A stretch of DNA of 64,000 nucleotides from Albula goreensis. Lineage: Eukaryota > Chordata > Actinopteri > Albuliformes > Albulidae. A program made the translations under genes and the position numbers. Every line of letters starts with the position of its first letter. Positions within the stretch are counted from its first letter, which is position 1. This document shows positions 32,801 to 43,641 of the stretch, one piece after another. The stretch lies in NCBI GenBank assembly GCA_022829145.1, contig CM040741.1:48065180-48129179 (forward strand), in the 5' to 3' direction. The notes beneath the pieces are model-generated. The model did not search any database. It was given only the letters and a program-made list of their open reading frames with translations, and was not told the origin of the DNA.

Positions 32801-34868
32801 GTGATATCCACTGCTCAGGTAACATACACACAATGCATACACACCCACACATATACAAAACATATTATACATATAGTATATACATACACAGAAAGCACAC
32901 ACAGTATATTATACAAATGCACACTATAGCTGTGATAAAATGGTGTCATTCACACTGTGTTAATGTCTTGTCCTTGTCAGGGAACAGTAGTAAAGATTCT
33001 GGCAGCTGGCTGTGTGGCCCTTCCTTCTGTGCTGAGGAGGGCATGCAGGTGCTTTGTGGAGAGGGTTGTCCTGCAGCTGGTGGAGTTCCTGCTGTCCTGG
33101 GCCACGCCCCAGAGAGTGTGCTCCCTGCTCAGGCTCTGCTCCAGCCAGGATGGTGAGTCTCCCTGACAACAGCAGTCCTTTCAAAGCTTCTCTTGCAGGT
33201 CATGTGATTGCCCCTCCCCACCCACCTCTAAGTTTGTGGCATATCATCCTTTCCCTCGTACTGATTTAATCCGTAATGTCATTGCTTTATCTCTCCCCAT
33301 CTTTCTCTCTTCACTTCACTCTCCTTCACTCCCCCTTTTCCTCCCCCACTCTCGGTTTCATTCTTTCTCAGACTGTTATTCTTGTCAGACGTTGGCAGTT
33401 TTGGCACAGTTCCACCTGGGCTCCAACGCCACAGAGCTTCAGACCTCGTCATTCCTGGAGTCTGTCTGCATGCTGCATCCCAGCGCCATTCCCGAGGTCA
33501 GCCCTGCCCCTTTGGAAGCTCCTCCCCTAATCCCTCCCACTCCTCCGACAACAGCTCCACCCCCATTCTGGCCATCCTCTACTTCTGCACCTCACTCCCC
33601 TCCCTATAGCTCCAGCCCTACACCCTCCCACCTTTCCTTGCTCTGCCTCTACATCCTCCCCCTTCTCTTCCAGAATAGCTGTGTCTGATCCAGCTCCTGG
33701 TTGCCATTGGCAGTGCATGTCTGGATGTGACTTTGCAGGGGCACTGTCCTCAAAGTACTCGGCCAGGTGCCAGATGCCAGGTGCCAGGTGCAAGGCATCC
33801 AACAGTTATCTCTATTTCTGGTTTCAGTGTGAGTCCTTCACCCAGCACCACAGGCTTGCTCTGCAGAGGGCTCTGGCCAAACCAGTAGGCATTCTCGACC
33901 TGTGTGAGGTGAGCTCTGACCACAGTTACATTCTCACTCAACACTGAGCACTGTAAATTATCCCTGTAACTCAACACTGAGCACTCTTCTTAAAATTAAA
34001 AGCAACTATTTGTATCCTTTATTTGCATAGCAAGCACCCACATCCTTCAATTACAAATAAAAAAAAATACAAATATATTTGTTCATAAGCCTTCATGGTC
34101 ATATCGTGCTCATTTAGTACAACAGTTTTCTGCCTTGCTTCACTCAACAGCCTTGCCAGTCTATGTGAATATGTTTTATCCATGTTTGTTTTTGACCACT
34201 GTCTTCAGCCAGCCATGAAAAGTGGCCATAAGAAGCGTTGTGTGGTCTGCATGGGGTGCTGCAGCAGTCTGTAAGGGGTACTGAGCTGGTTGTGTGATCT
34301 ATAGGGGGCGCTTTTATGTGCAGCAGAGACTGAAACTGGAGTGGAGGGCAGAGACCCCTGCAGCAGAGGTGCACTGTACAGGTGCAGAGATCAGACAACT
34401 GCAAAGGAGTGTAATGTGAGTCCATCCCATTTCAAAAGAGCTACACCTCACTGTACATCAAACACACCCAGTAAACCTGGTGTCACATTGCCTACACCTG
34501 ATGTCAACCCCTATACACCTGCTGTCACACTACCTAAAACTGCTGTCACAGTATCTATACCTGCTGTCATATTACCTACACCTGAGGTCACCTAAACTAC
34601 ACAGTCATAGTCTTCAAAGCAGGAATTCCAAAATACATACAACACTTTGATTGGTGTCATTATGTTTCATTCACATTTTGAACCCAGGAATTTGTCATTA
34701 TTTATATTTCATTTGAAAAGCAGGCAAAACTCAGATTATAAAATGAACAATTCAAATTTACTGGTGAAAATCATATTTGAAAATGGTATCATGTTGCTAA
34801 GGAAGTGTCACATCTGTCACCCCCCTCCACAGTCTGTTTCTTTCTGTGAGAAGTACGTGTGGCAATAA
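29824..34868 (+). CDS. sftpb: Surfactant protein B precursor
   Basis: Eleven exons: 29824-29875, 30466-30515, 30693-30767, 32102-32227, 32535-32660, 32744-32818, 32981-33152, 33372-33496, 33828-33908, 34305-34415, 34833-34868. The phases fit and give 342 aa. SP-B is a secreted, membrane-active saposin-fold protein that spreads phospholipid surfactant films. Seen: an N-terminal hydrophobic signal (FAFIVFIAL), then three saposin B-type domains. Domain 1 has Cys39, 42, 70, 82, 107 and 113. Domain 2 has Cys150, 153, 179, 190, 192, 215 and 221. Domain 3 has Cys227, 230, 258, 268, 293 and 299, with an N-glycosylation site at Asn244. A C-terminal saposin A-type motif follows (DPCSRGALYRCRD...KECNSVSFCEKYVW). 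Domain 2 matches mature SP-B, including the extra seventh cysteine (human Cys48) that links the dimer. Prosaposin-like is the alternative; the Cys-x-Cys pair and synteny with mat2a favour sftpb. The exon 10 acceptor has a weak pyrimidine tract. Confidence 0.88.
34471..34595 (+). repeat. 21-bp tandem repeat in sftpb intron 10
   Basis: About six diverged copies of a 21-base unit of the type 'acctgctgtcacactaccta'. The period is a multiple of three. If exon 10 is not spliced at 34415, the frame continues open through the repeat as AVTLPTP-like heptapeptides to a stop at 34595. Confidence 0.7.
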
Positions 34869-37099
34869 GTCCACTGATTCAAGAACAGTCAACTCCACGG
34901 ATAGATGGTAAAGTATCCAGTCATACCACACCTGCAGTGCATGGTTCAGTAGTTCAACAATGATAACTGCCACAGCCGCAGATACTCTTCTACTCTTCAT
35001 TCTCAGTCAATATTGATTTATTAATGAACAAATGCTAATCTCACTCTAAGTAAACACTGATAGGATATTTATTGCATGGTGCAGACTGTCTTGGCTGGCT
35101 TTATTTACAGTGATACTGATATGATTTCCTTTAAGGCTACTATCAAATTCCACATTTTTTTCTCTTTCAAACACTCAAACACAGACACATACACAAACAT
35201 AGCAACAAACAGTTTTTCTCTCTGATGTACAGTATATACGTACTGTATCCTTGTAATGTCTCACTCTCTATCTCTGTCTCTCTCTCCTTCACACCTTTAC
35301 ACATACCTGCTTATGAGTGTCTATGATGAACATTCTCCCCTAGATTCTGGGATATTTTTGGGTGCTGAGTTATCCTTTGTGCCTGTTTTATGGGACGTAC
35401 TGTCTACATTGTCCTTTTGCGTCCTTCTGCCAGCCTTGTGATCTGCATGGCACAGACAACACCCCATGTACAGACAATATCAGACAATAGGCCAGGTTTT
35501 CAAGTCTAAAGGGGTGATCATCCATCTGGTTATAAACTGGTCTTTGAGGTACTTCACTGTCTCTTTCACACATTACATGTTATGAAGGATATAAATTAAT
35601 ATCTGTTTTGTTTTGTCTCTCTGCTCTGATACTGAATGGCTGCATGAAGGCCCCGCAGACTGAATATGAAAACGTGAAGATTGTATCTCTGGAGTTGATT
35701 TCAGCACCTTCATTTCAGCAGACTTCATTAACATACTTTATGTTTATCAATCTCTGAGAAACATCCAAGATGTCCTGTACTTCACTAACACTGCACTTAC
35801 ATGTAAAACATGCAAGGCGCCTCTTTGTCAGCTGAGAGTGTGGATTGTAGCATTGCATTAGACATATAGTGCCATATTGAATACCATTGTGTGCTTATGT
35901 TTGCTCATGTTATCAAAGCTGACTGGGTCAGACTTTCCATCAGGAAACCCAGAAGTATTTTTTTAAAGTAAAGGGATAAAATATATTTGTAAAGAATACA
36001 TTCTTAAAGTTTTATTATCAGGTAGGATAATATGAGCAAAGAAAATTTATTGATTTTTGCTGGTGCAAGATATGATTTAATTCTGTTATTCTGGAAACTC
36101 TGCAGAAGTTTACTTGCTTTATCTTGGGACAATCAGTGCTTAGGCTTCTCATACTTGTTACCTTAAATAAGGTCCATTGAGGAAAATCTCTGCATGTTTT
36201 TGCAGTATATGTAAGTTGTAAAGTTTTATAGTGAGGTTTTTAATTATCTTTCCTATGTGATTCTAAGCATAGATGTCTGAGCCATGCTCAATTTGTTGCT
36301 TTTGTTTTTACAGCTATTGAACAAATGACTAATACAAACTATTGTCTTGAATTATTTGTGTCTGATTCAGTTATACCTGTAGCAAACAAATCATGTTACC
36401 AATAGCAATAGATTTAAGTGTATGTTTTGTTTGTATTGCTCATGATAAGAAAATATGCTAATTGCATCACATATACATCTTATGAATATTATACAGGCCT
36501 ACAGATGAGTGAATTATAAATTAAAATTAGATTTTAAATAGAATTTTATAAGGACATACATTTAGTTAAAGTAGCTTTGTTATGGAGTATGTCTGATTAC
36601 ATTGGAATTTCAGTAGCCTTTTTTTTAATTAAGAAGATTAGTCAGATCCATCCAGTGTGGTGCCCTGTTGCAAGGTCATTGACAAGGAGTTTATTCAAGA
36701 AGGTTTCAAAATCACCCAGCAAATAATGGCTAGCATAGTAAAAAGGGTCAGCTAAGCTACCTTGTATAGGAGTATGGTAATAAAATAAAATCCTTACTGG
36801 GTACCACACAAATAATAAAGGTGACCATTACCCCTAACAAGCATACACTTTCTCACATCTACATACATATACATGCTCATAGAATTTTCAGTCATCATTC
36901 ATTGTGTTAATTCTGTCCTTTGGAACATTAGAAAAACTTCCAGAATATGTCGGCCCAAATTCATATTTCTAAATTCATTAAATTATACGTATAGCATCCT
37001 TCCACTAGGTGGTAGTGTCTGAGCCAGTGATCTGAGTAAACACAAAAGACTCACACGTGATGACACTAGATTGGGTCTTTATTCCTGTGAAAAATAGTA

Positions 37100-37184
<85 letters not shown>

Positions 37185-38175
37185 TGTTCTACATCTTAAC
37201 AGATCTATGAACACTGTTTACAACTGGCATATGAAGGTTAAATAGGCCAAATAAGATTGGCCAACAAAAATAAAAAGAGCTAAAATAAACATTTGAAGAA
37301 GAATATTATTCTAATTAGACTTGAAAAGACTTTGTCTAGTAACAAATATGTCCTAAATGTTATAATGTCTGCAGAAAGATCAGACAAAATGCTATGTCTA
37401 CAGGATATGGTCACAATGGCTACACTCAACCCTATTGTATCATAGGATCAAAATTAAGTTATTGAAAAAAAAAAAGTTTCCTTCCTGAAGATAATTTTAC
37501 GAATTTTGATTAATTGCCAAGCTGCAATTGATAAAGATGAACAATTGCAGGCTGTTCCAGGCTCTCACTAAACTACTGAGGCCATGGAAAGGTGACTGAT
37601 ACGGATTATGGGCTATTATAAATTAGCAATCATTGTGCTCTTTTTAATATTATTGTTAATATTTAGCTATTCAATGGTGACATTTACTGTACATTTCATG
37701 CATTCTATAAACTATTCATGCAGCAAAAATGGTATTTATATATTCAAAGTCTTATCCTGTATGCTCAAATTAACAACACAGCACTGCTGCTCACAAACTT
37801 GTGACAGGGGTTAGCACAACAGAACAACGGTTCCTGGCAGCCTGCGGAAAAAAAGGTGTCAGGAGAAGGGGTGATTAATCATTTAAATAAAATTCTTTGT
37901 CCCATAGCCATCTACCCCCGCCAAATCACAGATAATATCATTTAAATAAAATGAAAAAATCCCACTTTGTCCTATTCCCATGGTATGGTCTCCATTCCAA
38001 CGATGCACACTCCAGCTCCTCAAATTTCACCTACATTACCTCATATGATTGGTCAATCAGAAATGTACCACAAACACAGAAACACTCATGCAGCAGCAGA
38101 GACACACAGCTTCTTCCTTCTCCTTATCAGACTGCATAATCTTCCTGTGACATCAGGCCTATAATAAACACTTTG
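34869..38175. other. Intergenic, nothing recognised apart from a GT tract
   Basis: Includes the sftpb 3' UTR, for which no canonical AATAAA was found within several hundred bases. The rest is AT-rich without exon-like frames. Confidence 0.4.
37102..37188. repeat. (GT)n microsatellite
   Basis: A GT run of about 87 bases with one TA interruption near its right end. Confidence 0.95.
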
Positions 38176-38296
38176 GCCTGGTTTCCCATACAAAAATTAA
38201 GTCTAGTCCTTGATTAAAATAAAATGTAAATGAAAATCTCCAATGAAGGATGCTTTTATTTTAGGACAAGGCTTCATTCATGTCTGAGAAAGTGGC
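38176..38296. mobile_element. Small palindromic MITE-like element
   Basis: The left part ('gcctggtttcccatacaaaa', 'attaagtctagtccttgatt', 'aaaataaaat') is complementary, with mismatches, to the right part ('cttttattttaggacaaggc', 'ttcattcatgtctgagaaag'). That makes an imperfect inverted repeat of about 45 bases per arm around a short centre. From memory, the 'cctggtttccca.a...attaagcctagtcct' word is a very common vertebrate dispersed repeat. Confidence 0.6.
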
Positions 38297-38333
38297 ACTT
38301 TCTCTATTGATCATCCACACCCAAAATGTACTT

Positions 38334-38876
38334 GGGTCATTCCATACCAACTCACCAAGAATTCAGACCTTTTCCCAGGTCATGTCATGGATTTTCTTGA
38401 ATCAAAATTTCTTGAATCAAAATTGCAAGATACTGAAAACCAGTGGAGATATACATTTTTGAAAATTAAAGATTGTTTGTTCGGGTAAATTATTATTCGG
38501 GTAATTATTTGTTTTTATTAAGTTGATTACTGTAAAACATTCAGCAATAACTATTTACATGAATACATTTTGCAAATTATCCGTAGGGTACCTTGGATAT
38601 TCAGTACAAATTTCAACCCAATCCAGTGAAAAATAATCAATTGGTGAAGCTTAGAATACATATACAATGAATCACAAAAATAATGAAATTTAAGCCTGAG
38701 GGCCAAACTTAAAAAATGCATAACTAAAAGAGTATTTGGTAGAGTTATAGGAGCTTAGTAGAGCTATAGGATTTTACAAGGTCCCATAAATTTAACAGAA
38801 ATTTTCACATTAATGTTTTCAAGAAAATCCATGACATGAACTGGGAGGTCCTCGGTGAGTTGGTATGGAATGACCC
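38334..38876. mobile_element. Foldback/MITE element with about 65-bp terminal inverted repeats
   Basis: The left end ('gggtcattccataccaactc' then 'acc') is repeated exactly as its reverse complement at the right end ('ggtgagttggtatggaatga' then 'ccc'). Homology continues inward: left 'catgtcatggattttcttga' pairs with right 'tcaagaaaatccatgacatg'. The arms differ mainly by one small indel. The 410-base interior is AT-rich and non-coding, with a tandem 'ttcttgaatcaaaa' pair beside the left arm. No clear target duplication was found. Confidence 0.75.
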
Positions 38877-41430
38877 CCCTGTAGCATGAAAGTTTGTCCA
38901 TCCGAGGTGGCATCATTACTAATTATGCTACCGAGGTGCGGCTGTCAGCATTTCCCCTTTTAAATCCCAACATCAGAACAGTCACATGCTTAATATTGCA
39001 GAAAATCTACACTGCAACATGGCAATCATTTGGTATCACTTAAACTCATGTGATGGACCATCTGACTGCATAAGACAAGTGTGTGTCTATGTGTCCATGG
39101 TTGAATTAATGGCATATTGTTGATATAACCACAGAGGGTAAACTATGAGGATGTATCTCATTATTATAAGGAAATGTGATCTCTGTGGCAGTCTCTGGCC
39201 AATGTTGATAAGGCACAAAATCAAATAAGATTTCAGTGATGGAATGCCCCTGAGAGAACAATTTGGAGGGGGAGGGAAGGAAGGAGTGCCACACTGATGG
39301 ATGATGGCCATGCGTGTGTGTGAGTGTGTGCGTGTTTGTAAGCTCTGGGTAGTTTACAAGTGTGTATGTATGTGGAGAAACAGTACCACATGAGAATGGA
39401 CAGCGTTGTCAGGTGGAAAACCCCAGCTTAAGAGGGTAAATGTACTGCCACGTCTTTGATCCAGCTGATTCTAATGGTCAGCCAGTTAGATAATTAGTGA
39501 GATCATCTTTTTTAGTGCACAGGTAGAAGAAATATATGGTGTTACTTTCACTCTGAAGCAGAAGTGTTCTACCTGTGGAGAACAGTGGTTCTACCAGCAT
39601 GTTGGAAAAGGTTTTGACATTCTGCTCAACATTATTAAAGAGAAGTAACCGCACAGCTAACTTAATATTTCCTCTGTTTGAACTGGCAGTTCTACCCTTT
39701 CAGAGAATGAAACTAAGGGATCTGCCAACTTCACAACTATTTGTATAACATGGCCAATAAAAATAATTGTCAATCAATGTGCTCTGGAACATCTCTCAGA
39801 CTATCAGATCGGGCATCAACTGTAAAAACACAAGCAAACTGTGTACTTTAAAAGTGTTGTTATGCTTGTCATATCTGATTTACATTATATGCCACACCTT
39901 CTTTGACTTCTTGGTGAAAACTTGCAAGCCAGCAATAGGACCAAGAAACAGTATTTTTCCCAGATTTTGTACAATTTTGACATTTTGACAAATTTGTTCA
40001 GATCTATCCTCTGGGTTGTCGTAGAAAATAGAGGAAATACATGAGAGATATTTGGTGGTTTTTTTATCTGCTGGGTTGCGGAAGTGAGAATTTAATTTAA
40101 AAAAAAAAAGATTCTCTGAATCCAGCTGGTTTCAATAATTAATGCCCTTGTTTAATATCCAGTGCTCTGAATATCGAACATGTGATGCTAACTACAAAAC
40201 CTCTCCCCTAACCAACGCTAAAAAAAAGTTACCTTGATTTAAATAACTACTTTTAAAAATATTAATTAAATCACCTAATTTGGTGATAGGGACAAGCAGT
40301 CTGGTGGTTGATGGCCACCTTTGTTGCTACACTTTTTTGGTTGTCCCCAAGCCAGAGTGCATGGATATTATATAAAGTTTTGTATCTCAGACTCTTTAAA
40401 ATGAGACCAAACATGGCTGGCTGTAGGGAATGCTTATGTAAGGATTATACACACATTTTTTACCATGAAACAAAGAGGGTCGTACCATGCCCAGTTCCAC
40501 TCTTAACTGGTAACACCACAATTAGATGCATATTAGCCATCCCTGGTATTTGACTGGGTTTTGAAGACAATGTCTAATAACTATAAATAGTAAATTTGTG
40601 ACCTTTGGTATCTGGAGGCATTTTTGATTGTGAGCCATTTTTAAGTTCTGAATTCTGTTAGTTTACCTTATCGTCCTTACTTTGACACTGAGAAGGGCAG
40701 ATGACAATAAAGAAAACAGAGCAGGACCAATAACCATAAAAATGCAGGTTACTCTCCCCACAGTGTAATCAAATAAAAAAGGATCAAACATACATATGAG
40801 CTACAGCTGTTTCATTCTGCATACTTGCACTTTGGAATGTGGTTAATGTTTCTGAGGGGCTAAGGGGTTTGGTCAATAACCAATACTCTCAGCCAATAAG
40901 GGGCAGAAACAGCTGCAGTGACATAAATTATTAAAAATATGTATTTTGCTTTTCTTTAAAAAACTTAATGACCACATTTATTTCATTGGTGTCTAATTAA
41001 GATTTTAAAGTGCACCTGAACTGCTCATAATGGAAAGAGATCCAGTTCAAATAAAAAATAAAAAAAAAAAAAAAAAAAAAGGAAATTAAATAGTCTATGT
41101 AATGAATTAACTTAATGACACTCCATCAGACCCTTAAGAGACAAGTCTGCCTGAAGCAGGAATTAGATTGTTACATGTAAACACAAATGCCTCAATTGTT
41201 AGCGATGTGACTTAACCTCTCTGATGTCACAGTGGGATTATGTAGAGAAAGGAGGTCACTGGGACAAACACCAGAGGTAGTTGCAGTGTAACAGGTGTTA
41301 CACACTGCACCAGAAAGGGTGTGCCCTTTGACAACACATCATGTTTCCCCACATAAAAACACCATGCCTATATCAGGAGAAAAACTGAAAACAAAAACAC
41401 AAAAAAACACGTTTTAAAAAAGTTTCAGAA
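38877..41430. other. Intergenic, nothing recognised
   Basis: AT-rich sequence with a poly(A) stretch at about 41052-41080. No credible exons. Confidence 0.4.
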
Positions 41431-41434
41431 ACTT

Positions 41435-41440
41435 TTTAAT
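41435..41440 (-). terminator. mat2a: Candidate mat2a polyadenylation signal
   Basis: ATTAAA on the minus strand, about 190 bases past the distal METTL16-type hairpin. It would give a 3' UTR of about 2.2 kb. An earlier signal cannot be excluded. Confidence 0.35.
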
Positions 41441-41626
41441 TAAAATCATTTACATGAGAGAGAATGAGAGACAATTCCACCCACTCTGTGAGCAAGGTGT
41501 GGAGTTTAGAGTGCAAAGCAGAATTGTGCAAAGATAAAAAGAAAAGGCACTTTTCAGTAACCAGACTGAACAATACAAATGAACAGGGTTGTGCTCCATC
41601 CATCGTGGGGAGAAGCACGTAAACAC

Positions 41627-41653
41627 GGCCGGTTTCTCTGTACAACACCGGCC
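41627..41653 (-). promoter_or_regulatory. mat2a: Distal METTL16-type hairpin in mat2a 3' UTR
   Basis: As minus-strand RNA, a perfect 7-bp stem (GGCCGGU/ACCGGCC) encloses a 13-base loop GUUGUACAGAGAA. The loop contains UACAGAGAA, the METTL16 m6A recognition sequence. In mammals several such hairpins in the MAT2A 3' UTR sense SAM and control intron retention and mRNA stability. The match of motif, loop placement and host gene is exact. Confidence 0.8.
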
Positions 41654-41824
41654 AAACTACACTCCTCCCACTGGAGACAGTGAACCCATGAAAACATATG
41701 TTAAAAAATAAACAATAAAATAAACAAACACATGTATGTGGTCAATTAACAACCCACCAGTAAGCCAGCGGCCCCCTGTGGCAGGACCCAAAGTGCTTCT
41801 GTAGGATGCATTGAGATTAACCGG

Positions 41825-41985
41825 CAGGGGCGTAGCTAGAAATTCTGGGCCATGTACACAGGCAGACTCTGAGGGCCCCTCCACTCTTTACAAAAAGAAA
41901 AAAGATTCCCAAATTTTAGTGGGCCCCTTCAAACCCTTGGGTCCTGTATACTTAGTACTCGTTTTCCCCCAATGCTACGCCCCTT
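41825..41985. mobile_element. hAT-type MITE in the mat2a 3' UTR
   Basis: A 161-base element with inverted ends CAGGGGCGTAGC and GCTACGCCCCTT. It is flanked by near-identical 8-base target duplications, TTAACCGG at 41817-41824 and CTAACCGG at 41986-41993. The CAG-type terminus and 8-bp duplication are hAT hallmarks. The interior is non-coding. Confidence 0.75.
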
Positions 41986-42142
41986 CTAACCGGGGAAGAG
42001 ATCGCTGGGAGCAAAATGGATATTACACCTTCAGATGGCCAACAGAAAGCAGCCTTCTGAAACACAGTTTCTTTACACCAAAACAGGCTTCTGCAGCATT
42101 TTGCCAAGGTTAGGATCAACTTTCTAGGGGTGCATGCGGGGA

Positions 42143-42168
42143 GCAGGCTTTTCTGTATTTACATCTGC
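42143..42168 (-). promoter_or_regulatory. mat2a: Possible third METTL16-type site in mat2a 3' UTR
   Basis: On the minus strand UACAGAAAA, fitting the UACAGARAA consensus, lies between GCAG and CUGC. The outer 4-bp stem pairs, but the inner stem has mismatches, so the hairpin is weaker than the other two. Confidence 0.4.
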
Positions 42169-43588
42169 ATTCATTACATGATCAAGGGCTAGAAAAGCTG
42201 AATCAGAATGAACAGAATGGAAAAAGAAAAAAAAACAAAGAATAAAAAGGATATGGGTAAAATGCACAGGATGCAATGAGCCAGAGCTGGGAAGAACTGC
42301 TGAGGACTCTACTATAGTGCATCAGAAAACAGCAGCCGCCTGGCCAAGACCTGGTTTGGTCTCATGAGACAAGTAGAGTGGGTCTGACAGGGATGCATAG
42401 TGTTTATCAATAAAAAATGCTAAATGTGCCATTCCTCTGACAACCAGACAGGAGGAGCAGAGAAAAGAAAGAGATTGGGGAAGAGAGGTAAAGATTTAAA
42501 AAACCCACAATAGTAAGATTAATTTCATTATCAAAAGCTGAGCCTAGAACATAGAGTGGTACAGACAGGAAGAGACTGTATCCCAGCCATGAAGACCTCG
42601 CTGCAGAGGCGGAAACAGGGCTTTTATTATAAGTGAGAATGTATCGTATCATTCTAAATGGGCTGTTCTGCTGTCGGGCCACACGTTAGGGCAGTATATT
42701 ATTATTGGTATAAAGACTTGATCATCACTTAAGGTCTGTGTATACTTTAAGTGAATGCATCTTCTGATAGTTCTCCATGTACACTAACCCCATCCAGCCT
42801 TTCATCCTTTTTCAGCAAATGTTGCTAGTTTTGCAGGAGTTATATGAACAAACTCCAAATGGAACGCAGTCTATTGCAAATTTCCCAAACCGGACATATA
42901 CTGTAGCTAGCAAGCTAGAAAACCCAAATGGCTTAATTCAACTGCTCATCAAAGTTGTTCATTTTCCAGATTATAACATAAAGTTCTAATAATGCACTGC
43001 TGAATTAAAGTAGAAGCTCCTCACACTTCAACAGCGGAGTAATTGAATGAGTGAGCCATAGACTGTGACCAGCAGACATCTTCTCAATTTTACATTTGAC
43101 CAGTAACAGAATAGTGGCTGCTGAGTTTGCCAATTTGCATTAATTTGGGTAAGAAACATTTTTTACACAGAGTCTGGCAAAAATGCTGCAGTGAACATCC
43201 CAGAGGGAACTGGCAAACAGCACTTGTGCCCTTTGTCAAAATGGCAAGATACATTTTCTAAAGTACACTGGGGCCCTTAACTGTGGGTTTGCACCTGACC
43301 GTGAAACTCCTGACACCGAGGGGCCATCAGAAAGGCCAGTCTCTGGACCAGGACCCTGAGAATCTTTGGAATAGAATAAGCACCAAATTATTTGCAATTG
43401 TGGGTCAGGATCCAGTGATTTTTTTCCTCTTGGGTCCAGCAGAATCATTGGTCTGTAGAATGCTAAACCCCTGGGTTTTCACAGAGGAGATGGATAAGAA
43501 CAGCTAATAGGTGTTTTTAGGGAATGCAGATGGGTGGGGAGTGGGTTCATGATTAAAGTGACAGAGGGAAGTGGCTCCCCTAGACCTT

Positions 43589-43615
43589 GAAGGCTTCTCT
43601 GTAGTGTACACCCTC
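43589..43615 (-). promoter_or_regulatory. mat2a: Proximal METTL16-type hairpin in mat2a 3' UTR
   Basis: About 26 bases after the stop codon, minus-strand RNA forms GAGGGU/GCCUUC (6 pairs, two of them wobble) around a loop ending in UACAGAGAA. Position next to the stop and the exact nonamer fit the first of the conserved MAT2A hairpins. Confidence 0.7.
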
Positions 43616-43641
43616 AGGCAGGGGAGTAAGGCACAGTAGGT

